DNA from: Xanthobacteraceae bacterium | GTDB lineage: Bacteria; Pseudomonadota; Alphaproteobacteria; Rhizobiales; Xanthobacteraceae | Reading direction: 5' to 3' | Assembly (NCBI GenBank): GCA_030038995.1 | Contig: JASHQS010000176.1 | Coordinates: 1 to 60,085, forward strand | Length of the DNA stretch: 60,085 nt | Shown: positions 1 to 10,600 of the stretch, piece after piece | Numbering within the stretch: position 1 is the stretch's first letter | Layout: each line of letters begins with the position of its first letter | Made by a program: the position numbers and the translations under genes | Notes under the pieces: model-generated | The model's database searches: none | The model's input: only the letters and a program-made list of their open reading frames with translations | Told to the model about the DNA's origin: nothing

Positions 1-227
1 TGAGCCCAATTCCCCCAGCGCCACGCCGCCCCCGGCGGCCGCGGCCGCAAATCCGCGGCGATACGGTGAATACCAGCATAACCGAAACCGCGCCGCCGCT
101 CAGCAGCGCCGCGCCGTTACGGTAAAGTTTTCCCAAATTTTTCCCGCGGGCGTGCTCGGCACGCACCGCTGAATTACGGTCGGGCGCGATCGACGGAGAG
201 CGGCTTAAGAGGGCCGCGTAGACATTG
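1..227. other. left-edge non-coding stretch
   Basis: No gene is supported here. A minus-strand open frame at the extreme left reads Ala/Gly-rich sequence off the edge but has no convincing start codon. The stretch contains short T/C-rich runs around 130-150. Confidence 0.3.
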
Positions 228-521
228 TCACTCAGGAAAGCTCCGCCGCGGCATGGGGGGAACCGGATAGCGCCCGAGCTTTGTATTCCAGTAGGCCCAG
301 GAACGTTTATCCATGACGCCAGGCGGCGCATGCTCCAACGCCTCGCGGAAATCCTCAAGGTCCACGTAGCGCCTCACCACTTTGATTTCCTCAATGGTGC
401 CAAAGGCCATCAAATAGGTCAGGAACCGCACCGGATTGGCGAGCGCGGCTTCGGCCGGCTCGAACCAAATGATCCGCGGAGCCACCTTGAGCAGATCAGA
501 GTTGTAGGGGAGGCGCTTCAT
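228..521 (-). CDS. small hypothetical protein coupled to AbiEii-like nucleotidyltransferase (97 aa)
   Basis: The function is unknown. I place the start at the ATG at 521-519, because it overlaps the TGA of the upstream nucleotidyltransferase gene (520-518) as ATGA, the usual mark of translational coupling. An upstream in-frame start at 536 would add five residues. The product is 97 aa with no membrane segment and no HTH that I can see. It carries the segments 'APRIIWFEP', 'RRYVDLEDFREAL' and 'RSWAYWNTKLGRYP'. I recall this pattern from small orphan proteins beside AbiEii-like genes, but not under a named family. By position it is a candidate antitoxin or accessory subunit. This is not the HTH-type AbiEi antitoxin. 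Confidence 0.7.
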   Translation of the reverse strand: MKRLPYNSDLLKVAPRIIWFEPAEAALANPVRFLTYLMAFGTIEEIKVVRRYVDLEDFREALEHAPPGVMDKRSWAYWNTKLGRYPVPPMPRRSFPE

Positions 522-1192
522 GCGCCGGCCTGCCACTTTCTGATCGGGTTCAGGATCGGAAGGTTCTCGGGATCGACGTCCTGCACGGCCTTCACGAGGT
601 CGCGTTTGACTTGGTCGGAGAGGTCGGCGAGGCCCAGGTCTTCGTGATAAGCGATGGCTCTGAGCGCATCCAACGGATTGAGCTGGGGGCCGAAGACAAC
701 GGATGCCGCAGCAAGCATGTTTGCCAGCGGGATGCCGCCTTTTGTCATCAGCGCGTCGATGTCGATGTAGTCCCTGGCTTCGACCCGCTGGATTATCACC
801 TTGGCTTTCGTCCCCGCCAAATCGATCAGCGACGCAATCGCCAGATCCGGGTCTTTGATGACATCCGGCGCCTCGACCTGACCAAGGTTGAGACCGCCGA
901 AGAACGACACCGGCACGGGGCCGCCACGATCAACCGTCGCGATCAGGGTATTGGGTGACGAGTGCCTGACGACGGCGCCCTTGAGATAAGGGATGTCCTT
1001 AAGCAGAGTGTCCGGCGCGAAGGGGGTTTGGGTAAAGAAGTCAAAATCGATCGATTGGCGATGCCCCAACCGCAGTGCGATTGCCGTGCCGCCGTAGAGC
1101 GTGAATTCGCGCGGAGTGTCGCCAAGCTCGGGCCACAGCCGGCGCTGGGCTTCGGGCAGGATATCCACGCGTGGCGTGAAAGCAGGCGACAT
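518..1192 (-). CDS. AbiEii/AbiGii-type nucleotidyltransferase (toxin-like)
   Basis: A 224-aa protein of the AbiEii toxin-like nucleotidyltransferase family. Known members transfer nucleotides to tRNA or other targets in type IV toxin-antitoxin or abortive-infection modules. The nucleotidyltransferase signature is visible: 'GGTAIAL' at about residues 34-40, then 'SIDFDFF' with the presumed metal-binding Asp49 and Asp51. A later 'ARDYIDIDALM' is also typical of the family. A perfect TATAAT on the minus strand at 1203-1198 lies only five bases before the ATG, so the message may be leaderless. The gene overlaps the following 97-aa gene by four bases. No AbiEi-type HTH antitoxin is adjacent, so the module is non-canonical. 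The catalytic family is well supported; the biological role is inferred. Confidence 0.8.
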   Translation of the reverse strand: MSPAFTPRVDILPEAQRRLWPELGDTPREFTLYGGTAIALRLGHRQSIDFDFFTQTPFAPDTLLKDIPYLKGAVVRHSSPNTLIATVDRGGPVPVSFFGGLNLGQVEAPDVIKDPDLAIASLIDLAGTKAKVIIQRVEARDYIDIDALMTKGGIPLANMLAAASVVFGPQLNPLDALRAIAYHEDLGLADLSDQVKRDLVKAVQDVDPENLPILNPIRKWQAGA

Positions 1193-1197
1193 AAGGC

Positions 1198-1203
1198 ATT
1201 ATA
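1198..1203 (-). promoter_or_regulatory. TATAAT -10 box of the AbiEii-like gene
   Basis: A perfect TATAAT on the minus strand, five bases upstream of the ATG at 1192. No good -35 hexamer is seen at 16-18 bases. The spacing predicts a leaderless or nearly leaderless transcript. Confidence 0.45.
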
Positions 1204-1256
1204 GCTCAACATCGCCCTAGCCGTGAGCAGCTAGCCCGCGCCCACTCTTAATGGCC

Positions 1257-3203
<1,947 letters not shown>

Positions 3204-3442
3204 CGCGTTCCTCCGTCACGCCGCGGCCTTAAGGCCTTGATCGCGCAGGCCCATTGGAACGGCTTGTCCGCTTGCGGGCGCCATTATGCGCTGGCCGCGC
3301 GCAACGCGACAAGGCCGTAGGCGTCATCGCTTTGTCGCATCGCCGGCTGTCGCATCGCCGGCTCGGCAATGCCGCGCCGATGCGGTATGAATGGGCAACG
3401 CAGAACCTGGGGCGTAAACCGGGAGCTTAACTGGGGGTCATC

Positions 3443-3940
3443 ATGCGCCACGCCATCATCGCCGTTTTCGCCGCTTTGCTCGCCGTCAGTCCGCTGTCGG
3501 CACAGACCCCGCAGCCGGCGCCGTCGGCCGAAACGCTGGCCGCCGCCCGCGAGCTGATTTCGGTCATGAGAGCGACCGATCAGTTCAAGGCGCTGCTGCC
3601 CACCATCATGCAGGGATTGAAGCCGGCCGTCGTCCAGGGCAGGCCCGACGTGGAAAAGCAATTCGACGCGATCATGCCCATCATCCTCGAGGGTGCAAGG
3701 CAGCGCGTGAACGAGCTCGGCGACACGTTAGCCGACATCTACGCACGCAACTTCAGCGCCGACGAGCTCCACGATCTCATCGCCTTTTACCAGACGCCGA
3801 CCGGGCAGAAGCTGCTGCAACAGCAGCCGGCCGTGGCGCGCGAGAGCATGGCCGCCGGTCGGCAGTGGGGCCAGCAGCTCGTCGCCGCGCTCAGGCAGCA
3901 AATCAACGACGAACTGCGCAAGCACGGCGACGCGAATTGA
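3443..3940 (+). CDS. DUF2059 domain exported protein
   Basis: A 165-aa protein with a clear signal peptide: a hydrophobic core in residues 4-17 and a likely cleavage after 'PLSAQ'. It is followed by a DUF2059 helical domain containing 'LADIYARNFSADELHDLIAF' and 'YQTPTGQKLL', the most conserved stretch of that family. It is probably periplasmic, and the molecular role of the family is not established. A strong purine-rich ribosome site (GGGGG) lies five bases before the ATG. It is transcribed divergently from acs, and its 3' end abuts the tandem repeat array. Confidence 0.88.
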   Translation: MRHAIIAVFAALLAVSPLSAQTPQPAPSAETLAAARELISVMRATDQFKALLPTIMQGLKPAVVQGRPDVEKQFDAIMPIILEGARQRVNELGDTLADIYARNFSADELHDLIAFYQTPTGQKLLQQQPAVARESMAAGRQWGQQLVAALRQQINDELRKHGDAN

Positions 3941-3953
3941 GGTTTCCGGTCGT

Positions 3954-4461
3954 GCTAACATATAGGCCTCTGTTTCCCGGATGCGGTGCAGCGCGAAGCG
4001 GTGCACCGCTGATCCGGGACCGTCCCAGACTCCGCAAGTTGTTACGATCCCGGGTCTGCAGCGCACCACTTCGCTGCGCTTCGTGCTGCGCTGCGCCCGG
4101 GAAACGCTGCTATGTTAGCGCCTATGCGTGACATCGGCCTCTGTTTCCCGGATGCGGTGCAGCGCGAAGCGGTGCACCGCTGATCCGGGACCGTCCCAGA
4201 CTCCGCAACTTGTTACGATCCCGGGTCTGCAGCGCACCACTTCGCTGCGCTTCGTGCTGCGCTGCGCCCGGGAAACGCAGCTATGTTAGCGCCTATGCGT
4301 GACATCGGCCTCTGTTTCCCGGATGCGGTGCAGCGCGAAGCGGTGCACCGCTGATCCGGGACCGTCCCAGACTCCGCAACTTGTTACGATCCCGGGTCTG
4401 CAGCGCACCACTTCGCTGCGCTTCGTGCTGCGCTGCGCCCGGGAAACGCTGCTATGTTAGC
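3954..4461. repeat. three tandem copies of a 171-bp cloverleaf-like repeat
   Basis: Three nearly identical units start at 3970, 4141 and 4312 when anchored on 'CTGTTTCCCGGATG', so the period is exactly 171. Each unit has an outer inverted repeat (GCTAACAT.../CTATGTTAGC) and an inner one (GTTTCCCGG/CCGGGAAAC). Within these lie two internal hairpins: TCCCGGAT-GCGGTGC...GCACCGC-TG-ATCCGGGA, and a second with CCCGGG arms around CAGCGCAC/GTGCTGCGCTG. Single copies of the same family lie at 15297, 20511, 26874 and 45949. Short reading frames inside the repeat (for example 'MRCSAKRCTADPGS') are artefacts and not genes. Confidence 0.93.
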
Positions 4462-4525
4462 GCCTATGTGCTTTCGCGGGCCATGACAAGTCAGAATGAT
4501 CTCAGGCGATCAATGCGGCCCTGGC

Positions 4526-4843
4526 TCACACCGAGGTGGTGATCCATTGCTCCAGCTTCTGCCTGGGCGCGGCGCCGATCTGGCGCGAGGCGAGCTGGCC
4601 GCCCTTGAACAGCATCAGGGTCGGGATCGACATGATGCCGTACTTCGCCGCAACGCCCGGATTTTCGTCGACGTTGAGCTTGACGATCTTGACCTTGCCG
4701 TCGAGCGACTTGGAAATCTCCTCGAGCGCCGGCGCGATCATCCGGCACGGCCCGCACCATTCCGCCCAGAAGTCGACCACCACCGGTTCGGTTGCCTTGA
4801 GCACGTCCTTCTCGAACGTCGCATCCGTTACCTTGTCGACCAT
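4526..4843 (-). CDS. trxA: thioredoxin
   Basis: A 105-aa cytoplasmic disulfide reductase with the classical active site 'WCGPC' (Cys30 and Cys33), the following 'RMIAPALEE' helix and the cis-proline segment 'MSIPTLMLF'. The length is standard for TrxA. In related genomes, as I recall, trxA directly follows addA; here the two are separated by 2.8 kb carrying two plus-strand genes. Its reductase TrxB is encoded at 57-58 kb. GAGG lies just upstream of the start codon. The repeat array lies downstream. Confidence 0.96.
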   Translation of the reverse strand: MVDKVTDATFEKDVLKATEPVVVDFWAEWCGPCRMIAPALEEISKSLDGKVKIVKLNVDENPGVAAKYGIMSIPTLMLFKGGQLASRQIGAAPRQKLEQWITTSV

Positions 4844-5051
4844 AGAGGACCTCGCCGTTCTGGGCAGATTCGCTGCGTCGCGCGAGCGCTCAACGTATGA
4901 ACCGCGCCGGGGGCCGTCAAGGACCCGCGGCGATCAAGCCTGCGGGAGCGCCGACGATGTCTACCGCCGCGTCTGCAATTGATGGTTGATCCCGCGGTAA
5001 AGATGGTAAATTCACCCGGGCGGACCGCGCTTTGCCGGCGGTCGTCACGAC

Positions 5052-6470
5052 ATGAGGATGACGGTGCAGTCTCTGATAGCCCCGTTCAAAGCATTTCTCC
5101 TCATCGGATCTTATGGATTCATCATGTCGGCGCTGATCATAACGATGGTCGGCGGGGTCGAAGCCAGCAAACTCGAGTTTCTCCTTGCCAAACGCGATAT
5201 CCCGAGAATACCCGCCGCCTTCTCGATCGCGGACACCTGGATATGGGCGCCAGCATTGTTCTTGTCGGCCCAAGTTGCCTACACCTGGGGCTGGGTCGGA
5301 CTTTTCTGGTTCACGCTGCCGAACGTCGCTTGTCTGGCGCTGTTTGCCTTCTTCGCCGAGCGGATGCGGGCGCTGTATCCCGAGGGCTACACATGCGCGG
5401 GATACATGCGCCAGCGATATTCGCGGCGCGTGCAAAATACCTATGTGTTCGCTCACGGCAGCCTCTCGGCATGCTCGTTCGCGGTTCAGTTGCTCGCCGG
5501 AGGTACGGCAATTTCCGCCATCAGCGGACTGCCTTACCCGTGGACGACAATCATGCTTGCGGCCATCCCCGTCGGCTACTCCTTGTGGGCGGGCATCCGC
5601 GCTTCGATCGCCAGCGAATTTCTGCAACTGTCGATCGTGCTGGTGATCGGCGCCGCCGTCGTTCCCTGGGCGGTGTCGGTGGGCGGCGGACCTGGCGTCC
5701 TGCTGAAAGGCCTCTACGGCGTCACCGGCACATACGCGAGCCTCACTTCAGGCGATGGTCGGCAGGTCTTTCTCTCGTTCGGACTGCCCGCCACCATCGG
5801 GCTGTTGTCAGGGCCTTTCGGCGACCAGAGCTTCTGGCAGCGCGTTTTTGCCATCAAGCGCGAGGCGGTGAAGTCGGCGTTCCTGATCGCCCCGCTGATT
5901 TTCGCGCTGGTGCCGCTCGGCATGGGCGTGCTCGGATTTCTTGCCGCGGGCATGGGGCTGCCAACGGACAACCCGACGCGCATCAATCTGCAAGTGGTAG
6001 CCGCAGTGCTGCCGGAGTGGGCCGTGATCCTGTTCGCGTGCCTGCTCCTGGCGGGACTCATATCGAAGCTCGATACGAACCTCTCCTCGATCTCGTCTCT
6101 TGCCGGGCATGACGTTGCCGGAAAGGTGACCGACAAGTCATCGCTTCGATTCTCGCGCGGCGCCATGTTCATCCTCGTCGCCGCCGGGCTCGCGATCGCA
6201 AATACCGGGCTCAGGCTCGAGCATCTGTTCCTGATCTACGGGACGCTGCGCGCGGCAACGCTCTTGCCTACCGTCATTACTCTCCTGAAAAAACGCGTTT
6301 CCGAACCGGCAATGTTCTGGGGCATCTGGACGTCGCTTATTTTCGGGCTGCCGATGTTCGGCTACGGGGTGGTGCACAAAATCCTGTGGTTGTCGCTCGG
6401 CGGATCGCTGTTTACGGTATTGTCGTCGGGGATCATCGTCCTTGTCGGCAGCGCGCTCAGGCGCGCGTAA
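5052..6470 (+). CDS. sodium:solute symporter family permease
   Basis: A 472-aa inner-membrane protein with about 12-13 hydrophobic segments. The stretch 'GPFGDQSFWQRVFAIK' at about residues 256-271 is characteristic of the SSS (SSF) family, especially the urea/Dur3-like and proline-like branches. The substrate cannot be told from sequence. The start at 5052 is chosen as the first of two close in-frame ATGs (5052, 5058); neither has a strong ribosome site. The gene runs opposite to the addB-addA-trxA strand and is followed on the same strand by a low-GC PP-loop gene. It is therefore part of an insertion into an otherwise co-directional run. Its base composition is only mildly below that of its neighbours. 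Confidence 0.83.
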   Translation: MRMTVQSLIAPFKAFLLIGSYGFIMSALIITMVGGVEASKLEFLLAKRDIPRIPAAFSIADTWIWAPALFLSAQVAYTWGWVGLFWFTLPNVACLALFAFFAERMRALYPEGYTCAGYMRQRYSRRVQNTYVFAHGSLSACSFAVQLLAGGTAISAISGLPYPWTTIMLAAIPVGYSLWAGIRASIASEFLQLSIVLVIGAAVVPWAVSVGGGPGVLLKGLYGVTGTYASLTSGDGRQVFLSFGLPATIGLLSGPFGDQSFWQRVFAIKREAVKSAFLIAPLIFALVPLGMGVLGFLAAGMGLPTDNPTRINLQVVAAVLPEWAVILFACLLLAGLISKLDTNLSSISSLAGHDVAGKVTDKSSLRFSRGAMFILVAAGLAIANTGLRLEHLFLIYGTLRAATLLPTVITLLKKRVSEPAMFWGIWTSLIFGLPMFGYGVVHKILWLSLGGSLFTVLSSGIIVLVGSALRRA

Positions 6471-6667
6471 GTGCCTGCGGCCGTCCTGATCGTCGACGGC
6501 GCATGCCCGCCTTTCGGCCAAGACCAAGATGCGCAGGCGCGACGGCTGGCAGACGCCTGCCACGACGGCCGTCGCCCGGCCGATTGACCTCGCCGCCGCC
6601 GCCGGATTACGTTATGCACCCGCAGATTGCGCCATGGCGAATGCCAGCACGGATCGTGGCGGCGCCT

Positions 6668-7687
6668 ATGATCGTTTCCTACTTTTTCAGTCCGGAATAT
6701 GCATTGGCGTCGGGAAATCCCGGGACTTTCGTCTCCCGCAGTCCTCTGCGAACCCGATGGAGCCGCGTATCGCGTTTTTTCTCCCGCAATCCCTATTTTG
6801 ATCGGACCAATACCATTGCGCATTATCTGCCGAAAGTGAAAAGCATCTGCCCGCTGCCGGAGGGTATTGCAAAAACTCCTTATAAGGATATTTGCCTTTC
6901 GCGCGCCAGGGAATTGATTGCCAGCGGGCGCGAAATTCACCTGGCCTGGAGCGGCGGAATCGACAGCACCACCGCACTCGTTTCACTGCTTATGAACGGC
7001 ATCCCCAACGATCAACTGCGTGTCGCCATAGGGACCAACTCCATCAGCGAATATCCCTGGTTCTATGAAAAATACATCAAAGGCAGGATTCGTCATAATA
7101 CCGACTGTTCACTGCAGGAAACATTGCTGCAACATCCCGATTCGCTGGTCGTGACCGGGGAATTGAATGACCAGATATTCTGCATCGCTTCGGTGCTGGA
7201 AAAATACCCCGAGACATTCCTGGAATCGTACAAGCAGCACATTCCAGGCGATATAATAACGTTCTTCGATCCTCTCATCGTGAAATCGCCTCGACCGATC
7301 GAGACGGTCTTCGATTTTTTCGGGCTGGCGAATTTTACCCTGAAATGGCAATTTGCAAAGATTCGCAAGCTTCGTTTCAATAAGACCCTGGCCAGAAACA
7401 CGATACATTTCTTTGATACGGACGATTTTCAACGCTGGGCCATGCACACCGATGAGCCGAAAATCCTGAAAACGCCTCAGACATTCAAATACCCGGCCAG
7501 GAAGGTCATCTACGATTTCACCAAAGACAGGGATTATTTCGATAACAAACTGAAAGTCAATTCAATCCGGGACGAGGATATTGCAAATTGGAAAAACAGC
7601 AAGATAAAGCCGCTTTCCTACAGCAACGTTCATTATGTTCATTTGGAGCACGGGGAATATCGCATCGGCCTGCCTCACGAAGCTTGA
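6668..7687 (+). CDS. PP-loop ATP-pyrophosphatase, asparagine-synthase-like, unknown substrate
   Basis: A protein of about 339 aa with the PP-loop signature 'SGGIDSTTALVSLL' (ATP pyrophosphate binding) and a second motif, 'VTGELNDQIF', resembling the 'GELGDQLFG' segment of asparagine-synthase-like proteins. No N-terminal glutaminase domain is present, so it is not a complete asparagine synthetase. It probably adenylates a carboxylate or a tRNA/base substrate, but that is inference. The open frame extends upstream to 6386 inside the preceding gene. I use the ATG at 6668, where the low-GC coding character begins; 6614 is an alternative. The gene is visibly AT-richer (many aaa, aat, ata and gat codons) than everything around it, which points to transfer. 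Its last codons overlap the convergent addA stop by 13 bases. Confidence 0.75.
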   Translation: MIVSYFFSPEYALASGNPGTFVSRSPLRTRWSRVSRFFSRNPYFDRTNTIAHYLPKVKSICPLPEGIAKTPYKDICLSRARELIASGREIHLAWSGGIDSTTALVSLLMNGIPNDQLRVAIGTNSISEYPWFYEKYIKGRIRHNTDCSLQETLLQHPDSLVVTGELNDQIFCIASVLEKYPETFLESYKQHIPGDIITFFDPLIVKSPRPIETVFDFFGLANFTLKWQFAKIRKLRFNKTLARNTIHFFDTDDFQRWAMHTDEPKILKTPQTFKYPARKVIYDFTKDRDYFDNKLKVNSIRDEDIANWKNSKIKPLSYSNVHYVHLEHGEYRIGLPHEA

Positions 7688-10600
7688 ACAAGGTCATTTC
7701 GGCCGTCGCTCAGGAATCTGTCGAGAGCGGCCGCCATCGCCGCGGCCGGCAGGTCGAGCAAAAGCGGTCCTTCGGTGAAGACGAGCGCGGCGCGCACGAT
7801 CTTGCCCGGGTAAAGGCGCGCCAGCACGCCGCGGTAGAGCGCGAGCTGGGCGACGTAGGCTTCGACCTCGGCGAGCTTCGCCGGGACGGAGCGATCGCTC
7901 TTGTAGTCCGCAATCAGCACCGCATCGTTCGTGACGGCGAGCCGGTCCACCTGTCCGGAAACCAGGATCGGATCGACGCCGGCGCCGGCGCGCAAAAGCC
8001 GGCCGACGATCGGCACTTCGGCGCGGCTGCCGGGAGAAAAAAGTTCGGCGAAATCTTTGTCGTCGAGGATCGCCAAGACTTTGCGCAGGATGTCGGCGCG
8101 CTGCGCGGCGGCAAAATTCGCGCCGGCTTTGGCGAGATAGCGCGCCGCGGCGGCGGCGCGGCGCTCCGCTGCGATGTCGGGCAGCGACTGTAACAGCCGA
8201 TGCACCAAGCGGCCGCGCCGGAGCGCGGTCTGCCGTTCGGCTGCCGAGGCCGCCGGCGCGGCGACACCGCCGCTCGCGTCGTCGAAGATCGCCGACGGCG
8301 AAAGCGGCGCCGGCCGCGGCGCCGGCGCCGCAGCGGGCTGGCGCAGCCAATCCGGGACCGCATGCCGGATCGCAGATTCGGCAGCCGGCGCAACGCTCAT
8401 CTGCAGCGGCAAGCGCGGCTCCGCCGGCGCCTTGCGATAGCGCAAAACCTTGTCGCCGTCGTCGTCTTCCTCGACCAGCAACGGATCGAGCGCGCCGCGG
8501 ATCAGATCGTACCAGCAGCCTTTCGGCCGCGCCCGGGCGCCGTCGGCGCCGGCGATGATCAAGCGGTCGGCGGCGCGCGTCATGGCGACGTAGAGCAGGC
8601 GGCGGTATTCGTTCCCGGCCTCGCGCAGCGTCGCGGCGCGCGCGGCGGCAACGCTGGCGACGTCGTCGTCCTTGCGGCCGGCCCAGACCAGCGCGCCATC
8701 GGCAAGTTTAAGAAGCCGCGGCGGCCGCGGCCCGGCCGGCGGCGTCATGGTGTCGGCGAGGATGACGACCGGCGCTTCGAGCCCCTTGGCGCCGTGCACC
8801 GTCATCACCCGCACTTCGTCGCGCACGATCTCCATGTCGCGCTTGACCTCGGCGCGGGCGTCGCGCAGCCAGGCCAAAAAGCCCTGCAGCGACGGCGTCT
8901 GCCGGCGCTCGTAGTCGAGCGCGAGATTCAAGAATTCGTCGAGCGCGTCGTTGGCCTCGGCGCCGAGCCGCGCCAGAAATTTTTGCCGCGCGCCGCCGCC
9001 GAGGAGCCGGGCATAGAAGGAAAACGGCGTGTTTTTCCGCGCGTCCTGTTCAAGTTCGTCGAGACGCGCCACGGCTTGCGCAAACAACGCGCACGCGGCG
9101 GATTTATGGCGCAGCGCCGCGCGCAGCGCCGCGCGGCGCCCCCACGCCACCGCGAACAAATCCTCGTCGGAAAAGCCGAACAGCGGACTGCGCAGCACGG
9201 TGGCGAGCGCGAGATCGTCGTCCGCAAGGAGCAGCGCGTCGCCGAGCACCATCAGATCCATCACCGCGATGTGCTCGGTGAGCATCAAGCGGTCGGCGCC
9301 GGCGACCTCGAGGTTCTGGTTCTTCAGCGCGCGAATGATCGCCTCGAACAGTTCGCCGCGCTGGCGCACCAGGATCAGAACGTCGCCGCAGCGGGCGTCG
9401 CCGGCGTCGATCATGCGGCGCACCGCGCGCGCCACGCGCCTGGCGAGTTTTACCCGCGGGCTGGTCTCGCTCGCCGTATCGAACGGCGCGTCCCAGCCTT
9501 CGATCGGGCTGCGCGCGTCCGGCTTTTCCGGCTCCCAGATTTCGACGCTGCCGGGCGGCGCGTCAGGAAGCGCGATGTGCGGCGGAAAGCCGTCGCGATC
9601 CGAGGTGACGCTTGCGGCCATGTCCGCGCTCTTGAACACTTCGTCGACCGCGGCGAGCACGTTTTCGCCGGAGCGAAACGAATGCTTGAACTCGCGGTAG
9701 ACGAAGGCGAGCGCGCCTGCCTTGTGCTGGCGCTCGAAATGCCGCCGCATGTCGGCAAATTCCTTGGGCGCCGCGTTCTGGAACGAGTAGATCGACTGCT
9801 TTTCGTCGCCGACGGCAAAAACCGTGCGCCGCACGCCGCGCGCGCCGGCGCCGGCGGTGAACTCGGCGGCGAGCCGGCTGACGATCTCCCACTGCTTCTT
9901 GCCGGTGTCCTGCGCCTCGTCGATCAACAGGTGATCGATGCCGAGGTCGAGCTTGTAGTGCACCCAGGCGGCGTCGACGCTGCGCAACAGATCGAGCGTC
10001 TTGTCGATCAGGTCCTCGTAATCGAGCAGGCCGCGGCGTTCTTTTTCCTGGCGATAGCGGCTGAGCACTTCATATGTGACGGTGAGCAACGCCTTGCTGC
10101 GCTCGCGGCAGGCGACGGCGCGCCGCCGGTCGACCAGTGCGCAGACGCGCGCCTGCTCGGCCGCAAGCTGCTCGACCAGTGCGGCATCCTTGATCGCCCT
10201 GGTGACGATCGACTTGCGCGGCGCCAATTCGCCGGTGCAGAAAATTTCCAGATAAGTCTCGACCCGGTCCGAAGCGGACAAAGCCGCCAGCGCGCGGAAG
10301 CGGCGCGCCTGCTCGGCGTCGGATTTGTTGCCAAGCTCCAGAGCGGCAGCGATCAGCGGCCATTGCGGCGGCGCGATCGCCGCGCCGTCAAACAGCTCGG
10401 CCTCGATGCGCTCGCGGCTGTCGGCAGGATCGATGCCGAGCGCCGGCGACAGGCCGGCGACCGCCGCCGCGACACCGCCCGCGCCCGTTACCCAAGCGGT
10501 GATAGCGTCGCGCTGGGCGATGGTCTCGCGCACCAGATCGCGAAAAGTCTGATCGGCGGCCGCAATCATGGCCGCGGCCAGCGCGCGGCCGAGCGCGCCG

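Noticed and set aside
3865..4131. Short frames inside the 171-bp repeats
   Set aside because: They recur wherever the repeat occurs and change with orientation. They reflect the palindromes, not proteins.
3954..4461. CRISPR array
   Set aside because: The three units are contiguous 171-bp copies with no unique spacers, and no cas genes are present.
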